From an uncultured Paraprevotella sp. (GTDB lineage: Bacteria > Bacteroidota > Bacteroidia > Bacteroidales > Bacteroidaceae): a DNA stretch of 64,000 nt. Positions 26,744 to 35,483 of the stretch are shown in pieces. Each line of letters starts with the position of its first letter. Position 1 is the first letter of the stretch. The stretch spans positions 1 through 64,000 of the forward strand of contig CALUNJ010000001.1 in NCBI GenBank assembly GCA_944321975.1, in the 5' to 3' direction. The position numbers and the translations under genes were made by a program. Under the pieces are notes generated by a model. It was not told the origin of the DNA. It did no database searches and saw nothing but the letters and a program-made list of their open reading frames with translations.

Positions 26744-27979
26744 TCAAGGCGCATGCTGATAGATGCTCTCCAGCGTGTAGCTGTCTTCTTGGGAAAAAAC
26801 GGCTCGTTTCATGCATGCCACGGCTTCTGGGGAACCGTCGGAGAATTCGCCTGTTTTGCGGTCGAACAGGCCGGAGCACTCGCGCCCCGTGGCATTCGAT
26901 CCGTTGTCCCAGTAGAAAGGAGCCATGCCGCAGGCGTGTGCGGCCTTGCACACGTATTCCAGGTAGTAGCGGCGAAACGCCTCGCCCTTTTCGTCGCCGC
27001 GGCGCACACAACCCATTTCGCCGATGTACACCGGGATGCCCCGGTCTATGAACTTGTCCTTCAATTGTCCGAACACGTGCGTCACGTGGGTCTCTCCGCC
27101 CCAGTCCACGCGCAGGCTGTCCGGGGCGGTGTGCCCCCATGCAGGATATCGGGCTTCCAGCGTGTAGGGCGTGGGGTCGTAGAAATGCACCGCCACGAGC
27201 AAACGTCCGGCCGTTTTGTCGTCCGGCATCACGAAATGTTTCATGGTGAGTTCCGGGTTGGCGCAGTAGCCCGGTACTCCGAGATATCGCGTGGCGTTTT
27301 TTCCGCCCGTGCCCCGCACGGCATCCACGAACACCTGGTTCCATTCGTTCACTACGTCATATTGCCGTCCTCCGTCCGTCCTGTTGTTTCCCCAGCCCCA
27401 TCCGCCATCGTGAATCTCGTTCATCGACTCGAAAATCAGGAATTCGCCCTTGTCTTTGAACCGCAGGGCAATCTGCGTCCACAAGGCCGCGAGCTGTTTT
27501 TTCACGGCCGCATGGGTTTGCGCGTCCGTTGCGGCTGTTTTCACATCCAGCCAATACTGGCTGTCGGCTCCGTCGTGGTGGATGTTCAGGATGACGCGAA
27601 GTCCCAGGGATTCGGCGTCGTCCACTACCTCGGCAATGCGGTCCAGCCAAAGCGGGTCCACGGCATAGTCCGGTGCTTTGCCCATGTGCCCCAGCCAAGT
27701 CACCGGGATGCGGACCGAGGTGAATCCGGCTTCCGCCACTTTTTGCAGCAGCTTCTTCGTGACGGGCGGGTTTCCCCATGCGGTTTCCGAAGCCACCCCG
27801 TTCTGATGGGCATCGAACTGGTTGCCTAAATTCCACCCCAATCCAAGCCACGAAGCCACTTCGCGGGGTGTGGGGATGTTTTCCGCCACGGCCTGTGCCG
27901 TCGCGCCTAAAAGGCACAACCATGCACACACGATCCACAGCCCCGTTTTCCGGCCGCTGCGCTTGTTCCTGCATTTCAT
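26744..27979 (-). CDS. GH5 family glycoside hydrolase (endoglucanase-like), secreted
   Basis: A 411-residue exported enzyme (signal peptide within the first ~33 residues, ending near TAQAVA). The TIM barrel shows GH5 marks: GLGWNLGNQFDA near the start, SVRIPVTWLGHMG, the acid/base E188 in IFESMNEIHDGGW, HFYDP, and the nucleophile E321 in VYIGEMGCV. It should cut beta-1,4-linked glucan, xyloglucan, mannan or a related chain; the exact substrate cannot be set. I chose the ATG at 27979 because AAAGGAGAGAAGG lies just upstream and longer starts would overlap the HAD gene. It follows the HAD gene by 20 bp on the same strand. Confidence 0.87.
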   Translation of the reverse strand: MKCRNKRSGRKTGLWIVCAWLCLLGATAQAVAENIPTPREVASWLGLGWNLGNQFDAHQNGVASETAWGNPPVTKKLLQKVAEAGFTSVRIPVTWLGHMGKAPDYAVDPLWLDRIAEVVDDAESLGLRVILNIHHDGADSQYWLDVKTAATDAQTHAAVKKQLAALWTQIALRFKDKGEFLIFESMNEIHDGGWGWGNNRTDGGRQYDVVNEWNQVFVDAVRGTGGKNATRYLGVPGYCANPELTMKHFVMPDDKTAGRLLVAVHFYDPTPYTLEARYPAWGHTAPDSLRVDWGGETHVTHVFGQLKDKFIDRGIPVYIGEMGCVRRGDEKGEAFRRYYLEYVCKAAHACGMAPFYWDNGSNATGRECSGLFDRKTGEFSDGSPEAVACMKRAVFSQEDSYTLESIYQHAP

Positions 27980-27999
27980 GTCCTTCTCTCCTTTCTTTT

Positions 28000-28812
28000 T
28001 CATTCCGATGGCCCGTCGGGCTGTTTCATAAGTCCGAAATGTTGCAAGGCTTTGGCCACTCCGTCGTGGTCCACCGTGTCCGTGACATATGCCGCCACCC
28101 GCTTCAGCTCTTCGCATGCGTTTCCCATAGCCACCCCGTAGGGCACATGTTCCACCATGGCCACGTCGTTTCCGCCATCGCCCATTGCCATGGCTTCTTC
28201 CAGGGGAATCCCTTCATAAGCCAATACGTGGTCGATGCCCACGCTCTTGCTCACGCCACGGGCGATGACGTCGGTGAACAGCGGGTGCCAGCGCATGGAC
28301 ACGCACCCCGGCATGAGCCGCGACATCATCTCTTTTTCGCGGTCGGCGCCGAAAAACGAAATGAGCTGCAACACGTTCTTGCCCCGCGCACGGGATGGCG
28401 GGCACACCTGCGGCATCCGAATGTCCAGCAGCCTGGCGATTTGCTCCACGTCGGCGTTCACCTCGGTCACGAACATTTCCTCCTCGCACACGAAAATCAC
28501 GGGATAAGCGTCCTTCCCGCTTTCGAGATGCGCCACGACACGTTCCACGTCGTCTGCCGGCACGGGCCTGTGGCAGATCACTTTCCCTTCGCGGGTGAAG
28601 CAATGCGCCCCCGTCACTGTCACCATCCCGTCGTATTCCAATTCGCCCAGATTGTCAATGAAAGGCAACGGACGCCCCGTGGCGATATAAACTTTGATGC
28701 CACGGCTGCGCAAGGCGGCCACGGCATCCAACGTAGATTGCGGGACACGATGCGTCTTGAACGACACCAACGTCCCGTCGATGTCGAAAAAGACGATGCT
28801 GACATTTCCCAT
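28000..28812 (-). CDS. HAD-superfamily hydrolase, Cof type
   Basis: A 270-residue cytosolic phosphatase of the Cof/YbiV group. Motif I is VFFDIDGTLVS (D10 and D12), motif II is YIATGRP, the lysine of motif III lies in GVSKSVGIDHVL, and motif IV is AMGDGGNDVAMV. The middle part is the C2-type cap found in Cof proteins. These enzymes dephosphorylate sugar phosphates, FMN or nucleotide-like compounds; the substrate is unknown. It follows the DUF1573 gene by 4 bp and precedes GH5 by 20 bp, so the three may form one transcript. Confidence 0.88.
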   Translation of the reverse strand: MGNVSIVFFDIDGTLVSFKTHRVPQSTLDAVAALRSRGIKVYIATGRPLPFIDNLGELEYDGMVTVTGAHCFTREGKVICHRPVPADDVERVVAHLESGKDAYPVIFVCEEEMFVTEVNADVEQIARLLDIRMPQVCPPSRARGKNVLQLISFFGADREKEMMSRLMPGCVSMRWHPLFTDVIARGVSKSVGIDHVLAYEGIPLEEAMAMGDGGNDVAMVEHVPYGVAMGNACEELKRVAAYVTDTVDHDGVAKALQHFGLMKQPDGPSE

Positions 28813-28816
28813 GGGT

Positions 28817-29245
28817 TTATTTCTTTTCTTTTTCGGATTCGGTCATCTTGCCGGTGATGTAGAGTCTCACCATCTGCTCCTTGGCGTTCGTGCGCACGGT
28901 GATGCTCTTCTTGAACCGTCCCGGGAATTTTCCTGTCCCGTTGTAGGTCACGTCCAGTTTCCCCTTTTCCCCGGGTTTCACGGGCATGCGGGTGTAGGTG
29001 GGCACCGTGCATCCGCACGAAGCGATGGCCTGATGGATTACCAGCGGGGCATTGCCTTTGTTGGTAAACGTAAAAGTGCATTTCACGACCGGATTGTCTT
29101 CTGAAAACGTGCCCAAGTCCTGTGTCGTGTTGTCAAACACGATGCTTGCCTCCTTCACTCCCTTGCTTTCTTCGGCAGCCTCCTGGGCCGACAGCGTGCC
29201 AAGTCCCAAGCAGCAGAAAAGAGACATCGCCAATAGCTTTTTCAT
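28817..29245 (-). CDS. DUF1573 domain-containing exported protein
   Basis: A 142-residue protein with a signal peptide (MKKLLAMSLFCCLGLGTLSA) and a single Ig-like DUF1573 domain, marked by FDNTTQDLGTFSEDNP, FTFTNKGNAPLVI and ASCGCTVPTYTRMPVKPG. The domain is common in Bacteroidetes cell-envelope proteins; its biochemical role is not known. The start at 29245 was chosen over a longer frame because GGAGAGAAAG precedes it and the signal peptide begins there. It is first in a minus-strand group with the HAD and GH5 genes, and divergent from the DUF4286 gene. Confidence 0.85.
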   Translation of the reverse strand: MKKLLAMSLFCCLGLGTLSAQEAAEESKGVKEASIVFDNTTQDLGTFSEDNPVVKCTFTFTNKGNAPLVIHQAIASCGCTVPTYTRMPVKPGEKGKLDVTYNGTGKFPGRFKKSITVRTNAKEQMVRLYITGKMTESEKEKK

Positions 29246-29352
29246 CTTTCTCTCCTTATTAAAATTACTGCAAAAATAGGCTGTTTCTTTAAAAGGATGG
29301 AACATTACACGGAAAAAATAGGATTTATTAGCACATCAGCCGTCTTTTTTCG

Positions 29353-29360
29353 TAACTTTG
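29353..29360 (+). promoter_or_regulatory. -7 promoter element of the DUF4286-ruvC group
   Basis: TAACTTTG fits TAnnTTTG and lies 25 nt before the ATG at 29386. No convincing -33 element was seen. Confidence 0.4.
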
Positions 29361-29385
29361 CCCACCGAAAAAAGACAGATAAAGA

Positions 29386-29697
29386 ATGCTGATTTACAAC
29401 ACGACCTACCACGTGGGGTTCGATGACGCCCGCAATTTCGTCATTTGGATCCACCAGGCCTACATCCCGGAAGCCGTGGCTTCAGGTTTGCTGGGCAAGC
29501 CAAGACTGTGCCGCATCCTGTCCCACCACGACGAAGACTCCGAATGTTTCTCGCTGCAATTCGAGGTGGAAGACTCCGCCAGGCTCCATCAATGGTACGT
29601 GGCGAAAGGGGAAGCGTTGCACGAAGAAATGCGGAAAGCATTCAAGGACAAAGTGGCGGGATTCACCACCCTCATGGAAGTCATCGAAGGAGACTGA
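29386..29697 (+). CDS. DUF4286 family protein
   Basis: A 103-residue cytosolic protein that matches the DUF4286 pattern of Bacteroidetes: MLIYNTTYHVG at the start, WIHQAYIPEA, and a helical C-terminus ending FTTLMEVIE. The fold is expected to be a small ferredoxin-like alpha/beta domain. Function is unknown. It is placed 3 bp before ruvC, so the two are probably co-transcribed. This pairing may be conserved but does not reveal a role. Confidence 0.85.
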   Translation: MLIYNTTYHVGFDDARNFVIWIHQAYIPEAVASGLLGKPRLCRILSHHDEDSECFSLQFEVEDSARLHQWYVAKGEALHEEMRKAFKDKVAGFTTLMEVIEGD

Positions 29698-29700
29698 CGC

Positions 29701-30273
29701 ATGCAGGGCAACAAGGATACGGAAAAAATCATCCTCGGCATCGACCCTGGCACGAACCTCATGGGCTATGGCGTGTTGCGCGTGACGGGCAACAAGGCCG
29801 CCATGGAGACTATGGGAGTCATAGACCTGCGGAAATATGCCACGCCCTACTTGAAGTTGGGGCGCATCTTCGAGCGGGTGACCGGCATCATCGAAGCTTA
29901 CCTGCCCGACGAAATGGCCATCGAGGCCCCCTTCTTCGGCAAGAACGTGCAGAGCATGCTGAAACTGGGACGGGCGCAAGGCGTGGCCATCGCCGCGGCC
30001 ATACACCGCGACATACCCATCACAGAATACGCGCCGCTCAAAATCAAAATGGCCATCACCGGCAACGGGCAGGCCAGCAAGGAACAAGTGGCCGGCATGC
30101 TGACCCGCATGTTGCACATCAAAGAGGAGGACCTGCTGCCCTACATGGATGCCACGGACGGGCTGGCGGCCGCCTACTGCCATTTCCTTCAAATGGGGCG
30201 CCCGGCCACACCGCAGCCCTACCACGGCTGGAAGGATTTCATCCGGCAACACCCGGAAAAGGTAAAAGGATAG
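29701..30273 (+). CDS. ruvC: Crossover junction endodeoxyribonuclease RuvC
   Basis: A 190-residue Holliday-junction resolvase. The first catalytic aspartate is D15 in [14 protein letters not shown]; the acidic partners follow in [19 protein letters not shown] and the C-terminal [12 protein letters not shown]. It cuts four-way DNA junctions symmetrically with Mg2+ after RuvAB branch migration. The length is usual for the family. It follows the DUF4286 gene closely and precedes an ABC ATPase gene by 23 bp. Confidence 0.95.
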   Translation: MQGNKDTEKIILGIDPGTNLMGYGVLRVTGNKAAMETMGVIDLRKYATPYLKLGRIFERVTGIIEAYLPDEMAIEAPFFGKNVQSMLKLGRAQGVAIAAAIHRDIPITEYAPLKIKMAITGNGQASKEQVAGMLTRMLHIKEEDLLPYMDATDGLAAAYCHFLQMGRPATPQPYHGWKDFIRQHPEKVKG

Positions 30274-30296
30274 ACAAGCACAAACATCATAGAGAC

Positions 30297-31829
30297 ATGC
30301 AAAACATCGTAGAAATCAAGGACGGCGTGACCCGCCATCCGCTTTACCGCATGAAACGGCCGGTCAATCTGGCCATAGCCGCAGGCGAACAAGTGGCCAT
30401 CGTGGGACGGAACGGAAGCGGAAAGTCCCGGCTGGTGGACATCATCACAGGGCGATATCCGTTGCTGATGAACGAAGTGCACTACGATTTCTCACCTTCG
30501 CCGATGAAACTGGTGAGCGACAACATCAAATACATCACTTTCCGCGATTCGTATGGGGACAACGACAGCACCTATTATTATCAGCAACGCTGGAACCAGC
30601 ATGACATAGACGAGCATACGCCCACCGTGGGCGACATCCTGGACGAGGCTTTCGCCGCGGCGGAGAACGGTGCGGGCTATGGCATGACAGCAGAGGAAAA
30701 ACAGCGCTCGCACGAGCGCCGGGCCATGCTGCGGGAAAAATTGTATGACATGTTTCACCTCTCCGCCTTGCTCGACAAATACATCATCCTGTTGTCCAGC
30801 GGGGAGCTTCGTAAGTTCCAACTCACTAAAACCCTCTTGTCGGGGCCGCGCATGCTCATCATGGACAACCCGTTCATCGGGCTGGACGCGCAGACACGCG
30901 GGCAATTGGCGGATCTCTTGCGTGTGCTGATCCGGGAAACCGACCTGCAAGTGGTGCTCGTGTTGTCAAAGACCGACGACATCCCCGATTTCATCACCCA
31001 CGTGGTTCCGGTGGAAAACCTGGACGTGCTTTCCAAAATGCCCCGCGACGTTTATCAAGCACGGCAGTGCCGTCCCGCAACTCCCTTGTTGGACGAGGAA
31101 AAAAGGCAGCGCATCCTGAACCTGCCGGAAAAAGGAAACCTGATGGACACCACAGACCCGGAAGGTTGCATGCTGAAGTTCAACAAAGTCAGCATCCGTT
31201 ACGGGCAGCGCACCATTCTGAAGGATTTGGACTGGACCGTGAAGCAAAACGAAAAATGGGCACTCAGCGGCGAGAACGGGGCCGGGAAGTCCACCCTCCT
31301 GAGCCTGGTGTGTGCCGACAATCCGCAGAGCTATGCGTGCGACATCGAGCTGTTCGGGCGCAAGCGCGGCACGGGGGAGAGCATTTGGGAAATCAAAAGG
31401 CACATCGGATACGTCAGTCCGGAGATGCACCGGGCCTATCTGAAAGATCTGCCTGCCATTGATATCGTGGCCAGCGGGCTTAATGATTCCGTAGGGCTTT
31501 ACGTGCGCCCCAAGCCGGATCAAAAGGCCATATGCGAATGGTGGATGGACATTTTCGGCATCGCACGACTCAAGGACCGCACTTTCCTGAAAATGTCGAG
31601 TGGCGAACAGCGTCTTTGCCTGCTGGCGCGCGCTTTCGTAAAAGATCCCGAATTGTTGATCCTGGACGAGCCCTTGCATGGGCTGGACGACTATAACCGC
31701 CAGTTGACACGCGAGGTCATCTCGGCTTTCTGCCAACGGCGGAACAAGACGCTGGTGATGGTGACCCATTATGCGGAAGAATTGCCAGAGGTGATTACCG
31801 ACAGCCTGTATTTGAAAAAGAACAAATAG
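30297..31829 (+). CDS. Tandem ABC-type ATPase (ModF-like)
   Basis: A 510-residue soluble protein with two nucleotide-binding domains. The first has Walker A VGRNGSGKSRLV near residue 41, signature LSSGELRKFQL and Walker B MLIMDNPFIGLD. The second, from about residue 285, has Walker A SGENGAGKSTLL, signature MSSGEQRLCLLARA and Walker B LLILDEPLHGLD. No membrane segments are present. This arrangement resembles ModF/PhrA-like ATP-binding proteins whose partner and substrate are poorly known. The first Walker B has Asn after the Asp instead of Glu, suggesting one degenerate ATP site. I started at the ATG at 30297; the longer frame runs through ruvC. Confidence 0.82.
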   Translation: MQNIVEIKDGVTRHPLYRMKRPVNLAIAAGEQVAIVGRNGSGKSRLVDIITGRYPLLMNEVHYDFSPSPMKLVSDNIKYITFRDSYGDNDSTYYYQQRWNQHDIDEHTPTVGDILDEAFAAAENGAGYGMTAEEKQRSHERRAMLREKLYDMFHLSALLDKYIILLSSGELRKFQLTKTLLSGPRMLIMDNPFIGLDAQTRGQLADLLRVLIRETDLQVVLVLSKTDDIPDFITHVVPVENLDVLSKMPRDVYQARQCRPATPLLDEEKRQRILNLPEKGNLMDTTDPEGCMLKFNKVSIRYGQRTILKDLDWTVKQNEKWALSGENGAGKSTLLSLVCADNPQSYACDIELFGRKRGTGESIWEIKRHIGYVSPEMHRAYLKDLPAIDIVASGLNDSVGLYVRPKPDQKAICEWWMDIFGIARLKDRTFLKMSSGEQRLCLLARAFVKDPELLILDEPLHGLDDYNRQLTREVISAFCQRRNKTLVMVTHYAEELPEVITDSLYLKKNK

Positions 31830-31914
31830 TCGGGGTTCTGCGGACAGCGTGCTACGAAATGTAAGCCAAACTGTTTTTTCAGCACGAAACAAGTCGGATT
31901 TCACCGAAAATTAG

Positions 31915-31922
31915 TATATTTG
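31915..31922 (+). promoter_or_regulatory. -7 promoter element of the his-lys gene run
   Basis: TATATTTG fits TAnnTTTG and lies 18 nt before the hisH start. It would drive the long gene run that begins with hisH. The -33 region is weak. Confidence 0.4.
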
Positions 31923-31940
31923 CGGACAATTAAAAAGTGA

Positions 31941-32543
31941 ATGCCGATGAACGTAGCCATCGTGAAATACAACGCGGGAAACATCTGTTCTGTCGTCAAT
32001 GCGTTGAAAAGATTGGGGATAAGCCCGGAACTTACGGATGATGCGGAAAAACTGGCCAAGGCCGACCGCGTCCTGTTTCCCGGACAAGGAGAAGCGGGAA
32101 GCACCATGGCCTACTTGCGGGAACATAAGCTGGACCGGCTGATCCGCGACTTGAGGCAGCCCGTGCTGGGCATCTGCGTGGGGCAACAACTCTTGTGCCG
32201 CCATTCTGAGGAAAGCGACACGGATTGTCTCGGCATTTTTGACGCCGAGGTGAAACGGTTCCGTCCCGTGCGGCATGAAGACAAAGTGCCGCACATGGGG
32301 TGGAACACCCTTTCGGAAACGCGCAGCGAATTGTTCAAGGGGTTCGGGAAGGACGAATTTGTCTATTTCGTGCATAGCTACTACGTCCCCGTCAACCCTC
32401 ATACGGCTGCGGTGACGGAGTATGTCGTGCCGTTCAGCGCGGCCCTTCACAAAGATAATTTCTATGCCACGCAGTTTCATCCGGAAAAAAGCGGAAGCGT
32501 GGGTGAACGCATATTACAAAACTTCTTAGACCTCACATTATGA
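31941..32543 (+). CDS. hisH: Imidazole glycerol phosphate synthase, glutaminase subunit HisH
   Basis: A 200-residue class I glutamine amidotransferase. The catalytic cysteine is C79 in LGICVGQQLL, and the His-Glu pair lies in QFHPEKSGS near the C-terminus; the oxyanion region FPGQGEAGS is also clear. It supplies ammonia from glutamine to HisF in the fifth step of histidine synthesis. A second ATG two codons later (MNVAIV) is an equally good start. It heads the order hisH-hisA-hisF-hisIE; the stop overlaps the hisA start by 4 bp. Confidence 0.95.
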   Translation: MPMNVAIVKYNAGNICSVVNALKRLGISPELTDDAEKLAKADRVLFPGQGEAGSTMAYLREHKLDRLIRDLRQPVLGICVGQQLLCRHSEESDTDCLGIFDAEVKRFRPVRHEDKVPHMGWNTLSETRSELFKGFGKDEFVYFVHSYYVPVNPHTAAVTEYVVPFSAALHKDNFYATQFHPEKSGSVGERILQNFLDLTL

Positions 32544-33274
32544 TAGAACTGATACCGGCCATCGACCTGATAGACGGCAAATGCGTGCGCCTGACCAAAG
32601 GAGACTATGCCACCCGGAAAATTTATAATGAAGACCCGGTGGCTGTGGCCCGCGAATTTGAAAGTTACGGTTTCAGGCGGCTGCACATCGTGGATCTTGA
32701 CGGGGCGCGTTCCAAGCACATTGTCAATTATCGTGTGCTGGAGCGCATCGCCGCTTCTGTGCCAGGCATGGTGATAGATTTTGGCGGTGGCATCAAGAGC
32801 GGGGAAGATCTCCGCGTCGCATTCGAAAGCGGCGCCACGCTTGTCACGGTCGGCAGCGTGGCGGCCACCAGTCCCGAACTTTTCCTCGATTGGCTTCAGG
32901 AGTACGGTGCTGACCGTCTCATATTGGGAGCCGACGTGAAAAACGGGCTGATTTCCATCCATGGCTGGAAAGAAGAAAGCACTCAAGAGTTGTTGCCTTT
33001 CTTGTCCAAGTATCTTGGGGAAGGGGTGCGTCACGTGTTGTGCACTGACATTAGTAAGGATGGGATGCTGCAGGGACCGGCTGTCCCGCTCTACAAGGAA
33101 ATCATGAAGGCTTTCCCCGGCTGCGGCTTGATTGCCAGCGGCGGTGTGGGCGGCATGGCAGACCTCATCGCGCTGGACGAGGCCGGCATTCCGGCCGTGG
33201 TTTTTGGCAAAGCCATTTATGAAGGTAGGCTTTCATTGGCCGAACTGGCCGAATGGGCAGAAAACAAACCATAA
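32540..33274 (+). CDS. hisA: ProFAR isomerase HisA
   Basis: A 244-residue TIM-barrel enzyme that isomerises ProFAR to PRFAR, the fourth step of histidine synthesis. The catalytic aspartates are D9 in [15 protein letters not shown] and the one in [10 protein letters not shown]. Phosphate-binding loops are visible in [12 protein letters not shown] and [12 protein letters not shown]. Its start overlaps hisH (ATGA) and hisF follows 14 bp downstream. Confidence 0.95.
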   Translation: MIELIPAIDLIDGKCVRLTKGDYATRKIYNEDPVAVAREFESYGFRRLHIVDLDGARSKHIVNYRVLERIAASVPGMVIDFGGGIKSGEDLRVAFESGATLVTVGSVAATSPELFLDWLQEYGADRLILGADVKNGLISIHGWKEESTQELLPFLSKYLGEGVRHVLCTDISKDGMLQGPAVPLYKEIMKAFPGCGLIASGGVGGMADLIALDEAGIPAVVFGKAIYEGRLSLAELAEWAENKP

Positions 33275-33288
33275 AAAGACTGCAAGAC

Positions 33289-34047
33289 ATGGCATTGGCT
33301 AAACGCATTATCCCTTGTCTGGACGTAAAGAACGGACAAACCGTGAAGGGCACGAATTTCGTGAACCTGCGCCAGGCGGGCGATCCTGTAGAATTGGGAA
33401 AAGCATACAGCGAACAAGGGGCGGACGAGTTGGTTTATTTGGATATCACGGCCAGCCACGAAGGGCGCAAGACTTTCACGGAAATGGTACGCCGTGTGGC
33501 GGCTGAAATATCCATTCCTTTCACTGTCGGTGGGGGCATTGGTGAACTCGCCGATGTGGAGCGGCTCCTGAACGCGGGAGCCGACAAGGTAAGTGTCAAC
33601 TCTGCCGCCATTCGCCGTCCGCAACTGATTGATGACATCACTCGCCATTTTGGCTCGCAAGTGTGCGTGGTGGCCATCGACGCAAAGGAAACGGACGAAG
33701 GATGGTTCTGTTATCTGAACGGCGGGCGCATCCCCACCGGGCGCAACTTGTTTGATTGGGCCAAGGAAGCCAGCGACCGTGGGGCAGGGGAAATCCTGTT
33801 TACTTCCATGGATCACGATGGGGTGAAACAAGGCTATGCCAATGAAGCGCTGGCCCGCCTTGCCGACGAGTTGCCAATCCCTGTCATTGCCTCCGGCGGC
33901 GCCGGGCGCAAAGAGCACTTCCGTGATGCTTTCCTGAAAGGAAAAAGCGACGCGGCATTGGCCGCCAGCGTGTTCCATTTCGGGGAGATACGCATTCCGG
34001 AACTGAAAGCCTGGCTCAAGGCCGAAGGCGTAAACGTCAGATTGTAA
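33289..34047 (+). CDS. hisF: Imidazole glycerol phosphate synthase, cyclase subunit HisF
   Basis: A 252-residue TIM-barrel enzyme, the cyclase partner of HisH. It closes the imidazole ring to give IGP and AICAR. Catalytic aspartates are D12 in [15 protein letters not shown] and the one in [12 protein letters not shown]. Phosphate loops are [12 protein letters not shown] and [11 protein letters not shown]. The ATG at 33289 was chosen because the family starts at [13 protein letters not shown]; the upstream in-frame ATG would extend into hisA. Confidence 0.95.
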   Translation: MALAKRIIPCLDVKNGQTVKGTNFVNLRQAGDPVELGKAYSEQGADELVYLDITASHEGRKTFTEMVRRVAAEISIPFTVGGGIGELADVERLLNAGADKVSVNSAAIRRPQLIDDITRHFGSQVCVVAIDAKETDEGWFCYLNGGRIPTGRNLFDWAKEASDRGAGEILFTSMDHDGVKQGYANEALARLADELPIPVIASGGAGRKEHFRDAFLKGKSDAALAASVFHFGEIRIPELKAWLKAEGVNVRL

Positions 34048-34079
34048 AAGCAAAAAGATATAACATCTTATCACATCAC

Positions 34080-34694
34080 ATGAAAATAGATTTCGAGAAA
34101 ATGGGCGGACTCGTGCCCGCCATCATCCAGGATGCCACGACGAAGAAGGTCCTGATGCTGGGCTTCATGAACCAAGAGGCCTATGACAAGACTGTGGCTA
34201 CGGGGACTGTTACTTTCTTCAGCCGTTCGAAAGGCCGGCTTTGGACAAAAGGAGAAACCAGCGGAAACTTCCTGCACGTGGTGTCCATCAAGAACGATTG
34301 CGACAACGACACCCTGCTCATTCAGGTGCATCCTGACGGCCCCGTCTGCCATACAGGGGCTGATACGTGTTGGGGAGAAGAGAATACGGCCAGCCCTTTG
34401 GCTTTTCTGGGTGAGTTGCAAGACTTCATTGAAACCCGTCATAAGGAGATGCCCGAAGGGTCTTATACCACCAGCCTTTTCCGCGATGGCGTTAACCGTA
34501 TGGCGCAGAAGGTCGGCGAAGAAGCACTCGAAGCTGTCATTGAAGCCGTGAACGGCACGGACGAACGGCTCGTCTATGAAGGTTCCGACATGCTCTATCA
34601 CCTCATCGTGTTGCTCACCTCGAAAGGAATGCGCATCGAACAATTGGCAGCGGAACTCCAGGCGCGCCACAAACCGGGATGGAAGAAACACTGA
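34080..34694 (+). CDS. hisIE: Bifunctional phosphoribosyl-AMP cyclohydrolase / phosphoribosyl-ATP pyrophosphatase HisIE
   Basis: A 204-residue fusion that performs the second and third steps of histidine synthesis. The N-terminal cyclohydrolase domain (about 1-105) contains MLGFMNQEAYDKT, RLWTKGETSGN and the zinc-binding segments DCDNDTLL and CHTGADTCW. The C-terminal pyrophosphatase domain (about 110-195) has VGEEALEAVIEAV and SDMLYHLIVLL. The stop codon overlaps the ATG of the following ATPase gene (TGATG). Confidence 0.95.
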   Translation: MKIDFEKMGGLVPAIIQDATTKKVLMLGFMNQEAYDKTVATGTVTFFSRSKGRLWTKGETSGNFLHVVSIKNDCDNDTLLIQVHPDGPVCHTGADTCWGEENTASPLAFLGELQDFIETRHKEMPEGSYTTSLFRDGVNRMAQKVGEEALEAVIEAVNGTDERLVYEGSDMLYHLIVLLTSKGMRIEQLAAELQARHKPGWKKH

Positions 34695-35461
34695 TGGCGG
34701 AACGGGGGAGAGCGGAAAAGGACCTGCAGCGTATCGACTACCATCATGTGGACGTAGCGCAAGGCGGGCAAGCCATACTTCGGGATGTGGACTTTCAGGC
34801 TGCCAAAGGAGAATTCATTTATTTGGTGGGAAAAGTAGGCTCCGGGAAAAGTTCGCTGTTGAAAACATTCTATGGCGAATTGGACGTGCGCACGGGAAAT
34901 GCCAAGGTGTTGGGGCTGGAAATGACGAAGATCAAGCGCCGGCATGTGCCGGCCTTGCGGAAAAAAATGGGCATCGTGTTCCAGGACTTCCAGTTGCTTA
35001 ACGACCGGAATGTATACGGGAACTTGGACTTTGTGCTCCGGGCCACCGGGTGGAAAAAGCGCAAAGAGCGTGAACGGCGCATCGGCGAAGTGCTTGCCCA
35101 AGTCGGCATGACCGAGAAAGCGACTCAAATGCCTTACCAGTTATCAGGAGGGGAACAGCAATGTGTGTGCATCGCCAGGGCCATTCTCAACCGCCCCGAT
35201 ATTATTTTAGCTGATGAAGCTACAGGTAACTTGGATCATGAAAGCAGCCGGCACACAGCTGCTCTCCTTCATGCCATCAGCCGCTCTGGCACCACGGTGA
35301 TATTGGCTACCCATGACGAGAGCCTGATTGCCGAATTTCCGGGCGCCGTGTACCGTTGCGAGGAAGGACGGTTGCGGGAGTGTACCGATGCATATGGCAC
35401 AGCCAACGCCTCGCAAGCCATAGAATCACAAAGTATTGAAGAAGAAGTAGAAAAAGAGTAA
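34694..35461 (+). CDS. FtsE-like ABC transporter ATPase
   Basis: A 255-residue ABC ATPase. Walker A is GKVGSGKSSLLKTF, the Q loop lies in MGIVFQDFQLL, the signature is LSGGEQQCVCIARA, Walker B is DIILADEATGNLD, and the switch His lies in LATHDESL. The subfamily is that of FtsE/LolD, which partner with FtsX- or LolC-type permeases. Its product may act in cell division or envelope signalling, but no ftsX gene is adjacent. I chose the ATG at 34694 because it overlaps the hisIE stop as TGATG; a start at 34679 inside hisIE is possible. Confidence 0.8.
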   Translation: MAERGRAEKDLQRIDYHHVDVAQGGQAILRDVDFQAAKGEFIYLVGKVGSGKSSLLKTFYGELDVRTGNAKVLGLEMTKIKRRHVPALRKKMGIVFQDFQLLNDRNVYGNLDFVLRATGWKKRKERERRIGEVLAQVGMTEKATQMPYQLSGGEQQCVCIARAILNRPDIILADEATGNLDHESSRHTAALLHAISRSGTTVILATHDESLIAEFPGAVYRCEEGRLRECTDAYGTANASQAIESQSIEEEVEKE

Positions 35462-35483
35462 GAATACAAAAATAACGACTGAC

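Noticed and set aside
26276..27829. 517-codon plus-strand open frame antisense to GH5
   Set aside because: The minus strand carries a GH5 enzyme with both catalytic glutamates; the plus frame is low in recognisable structure and starts in non-coding DNA.
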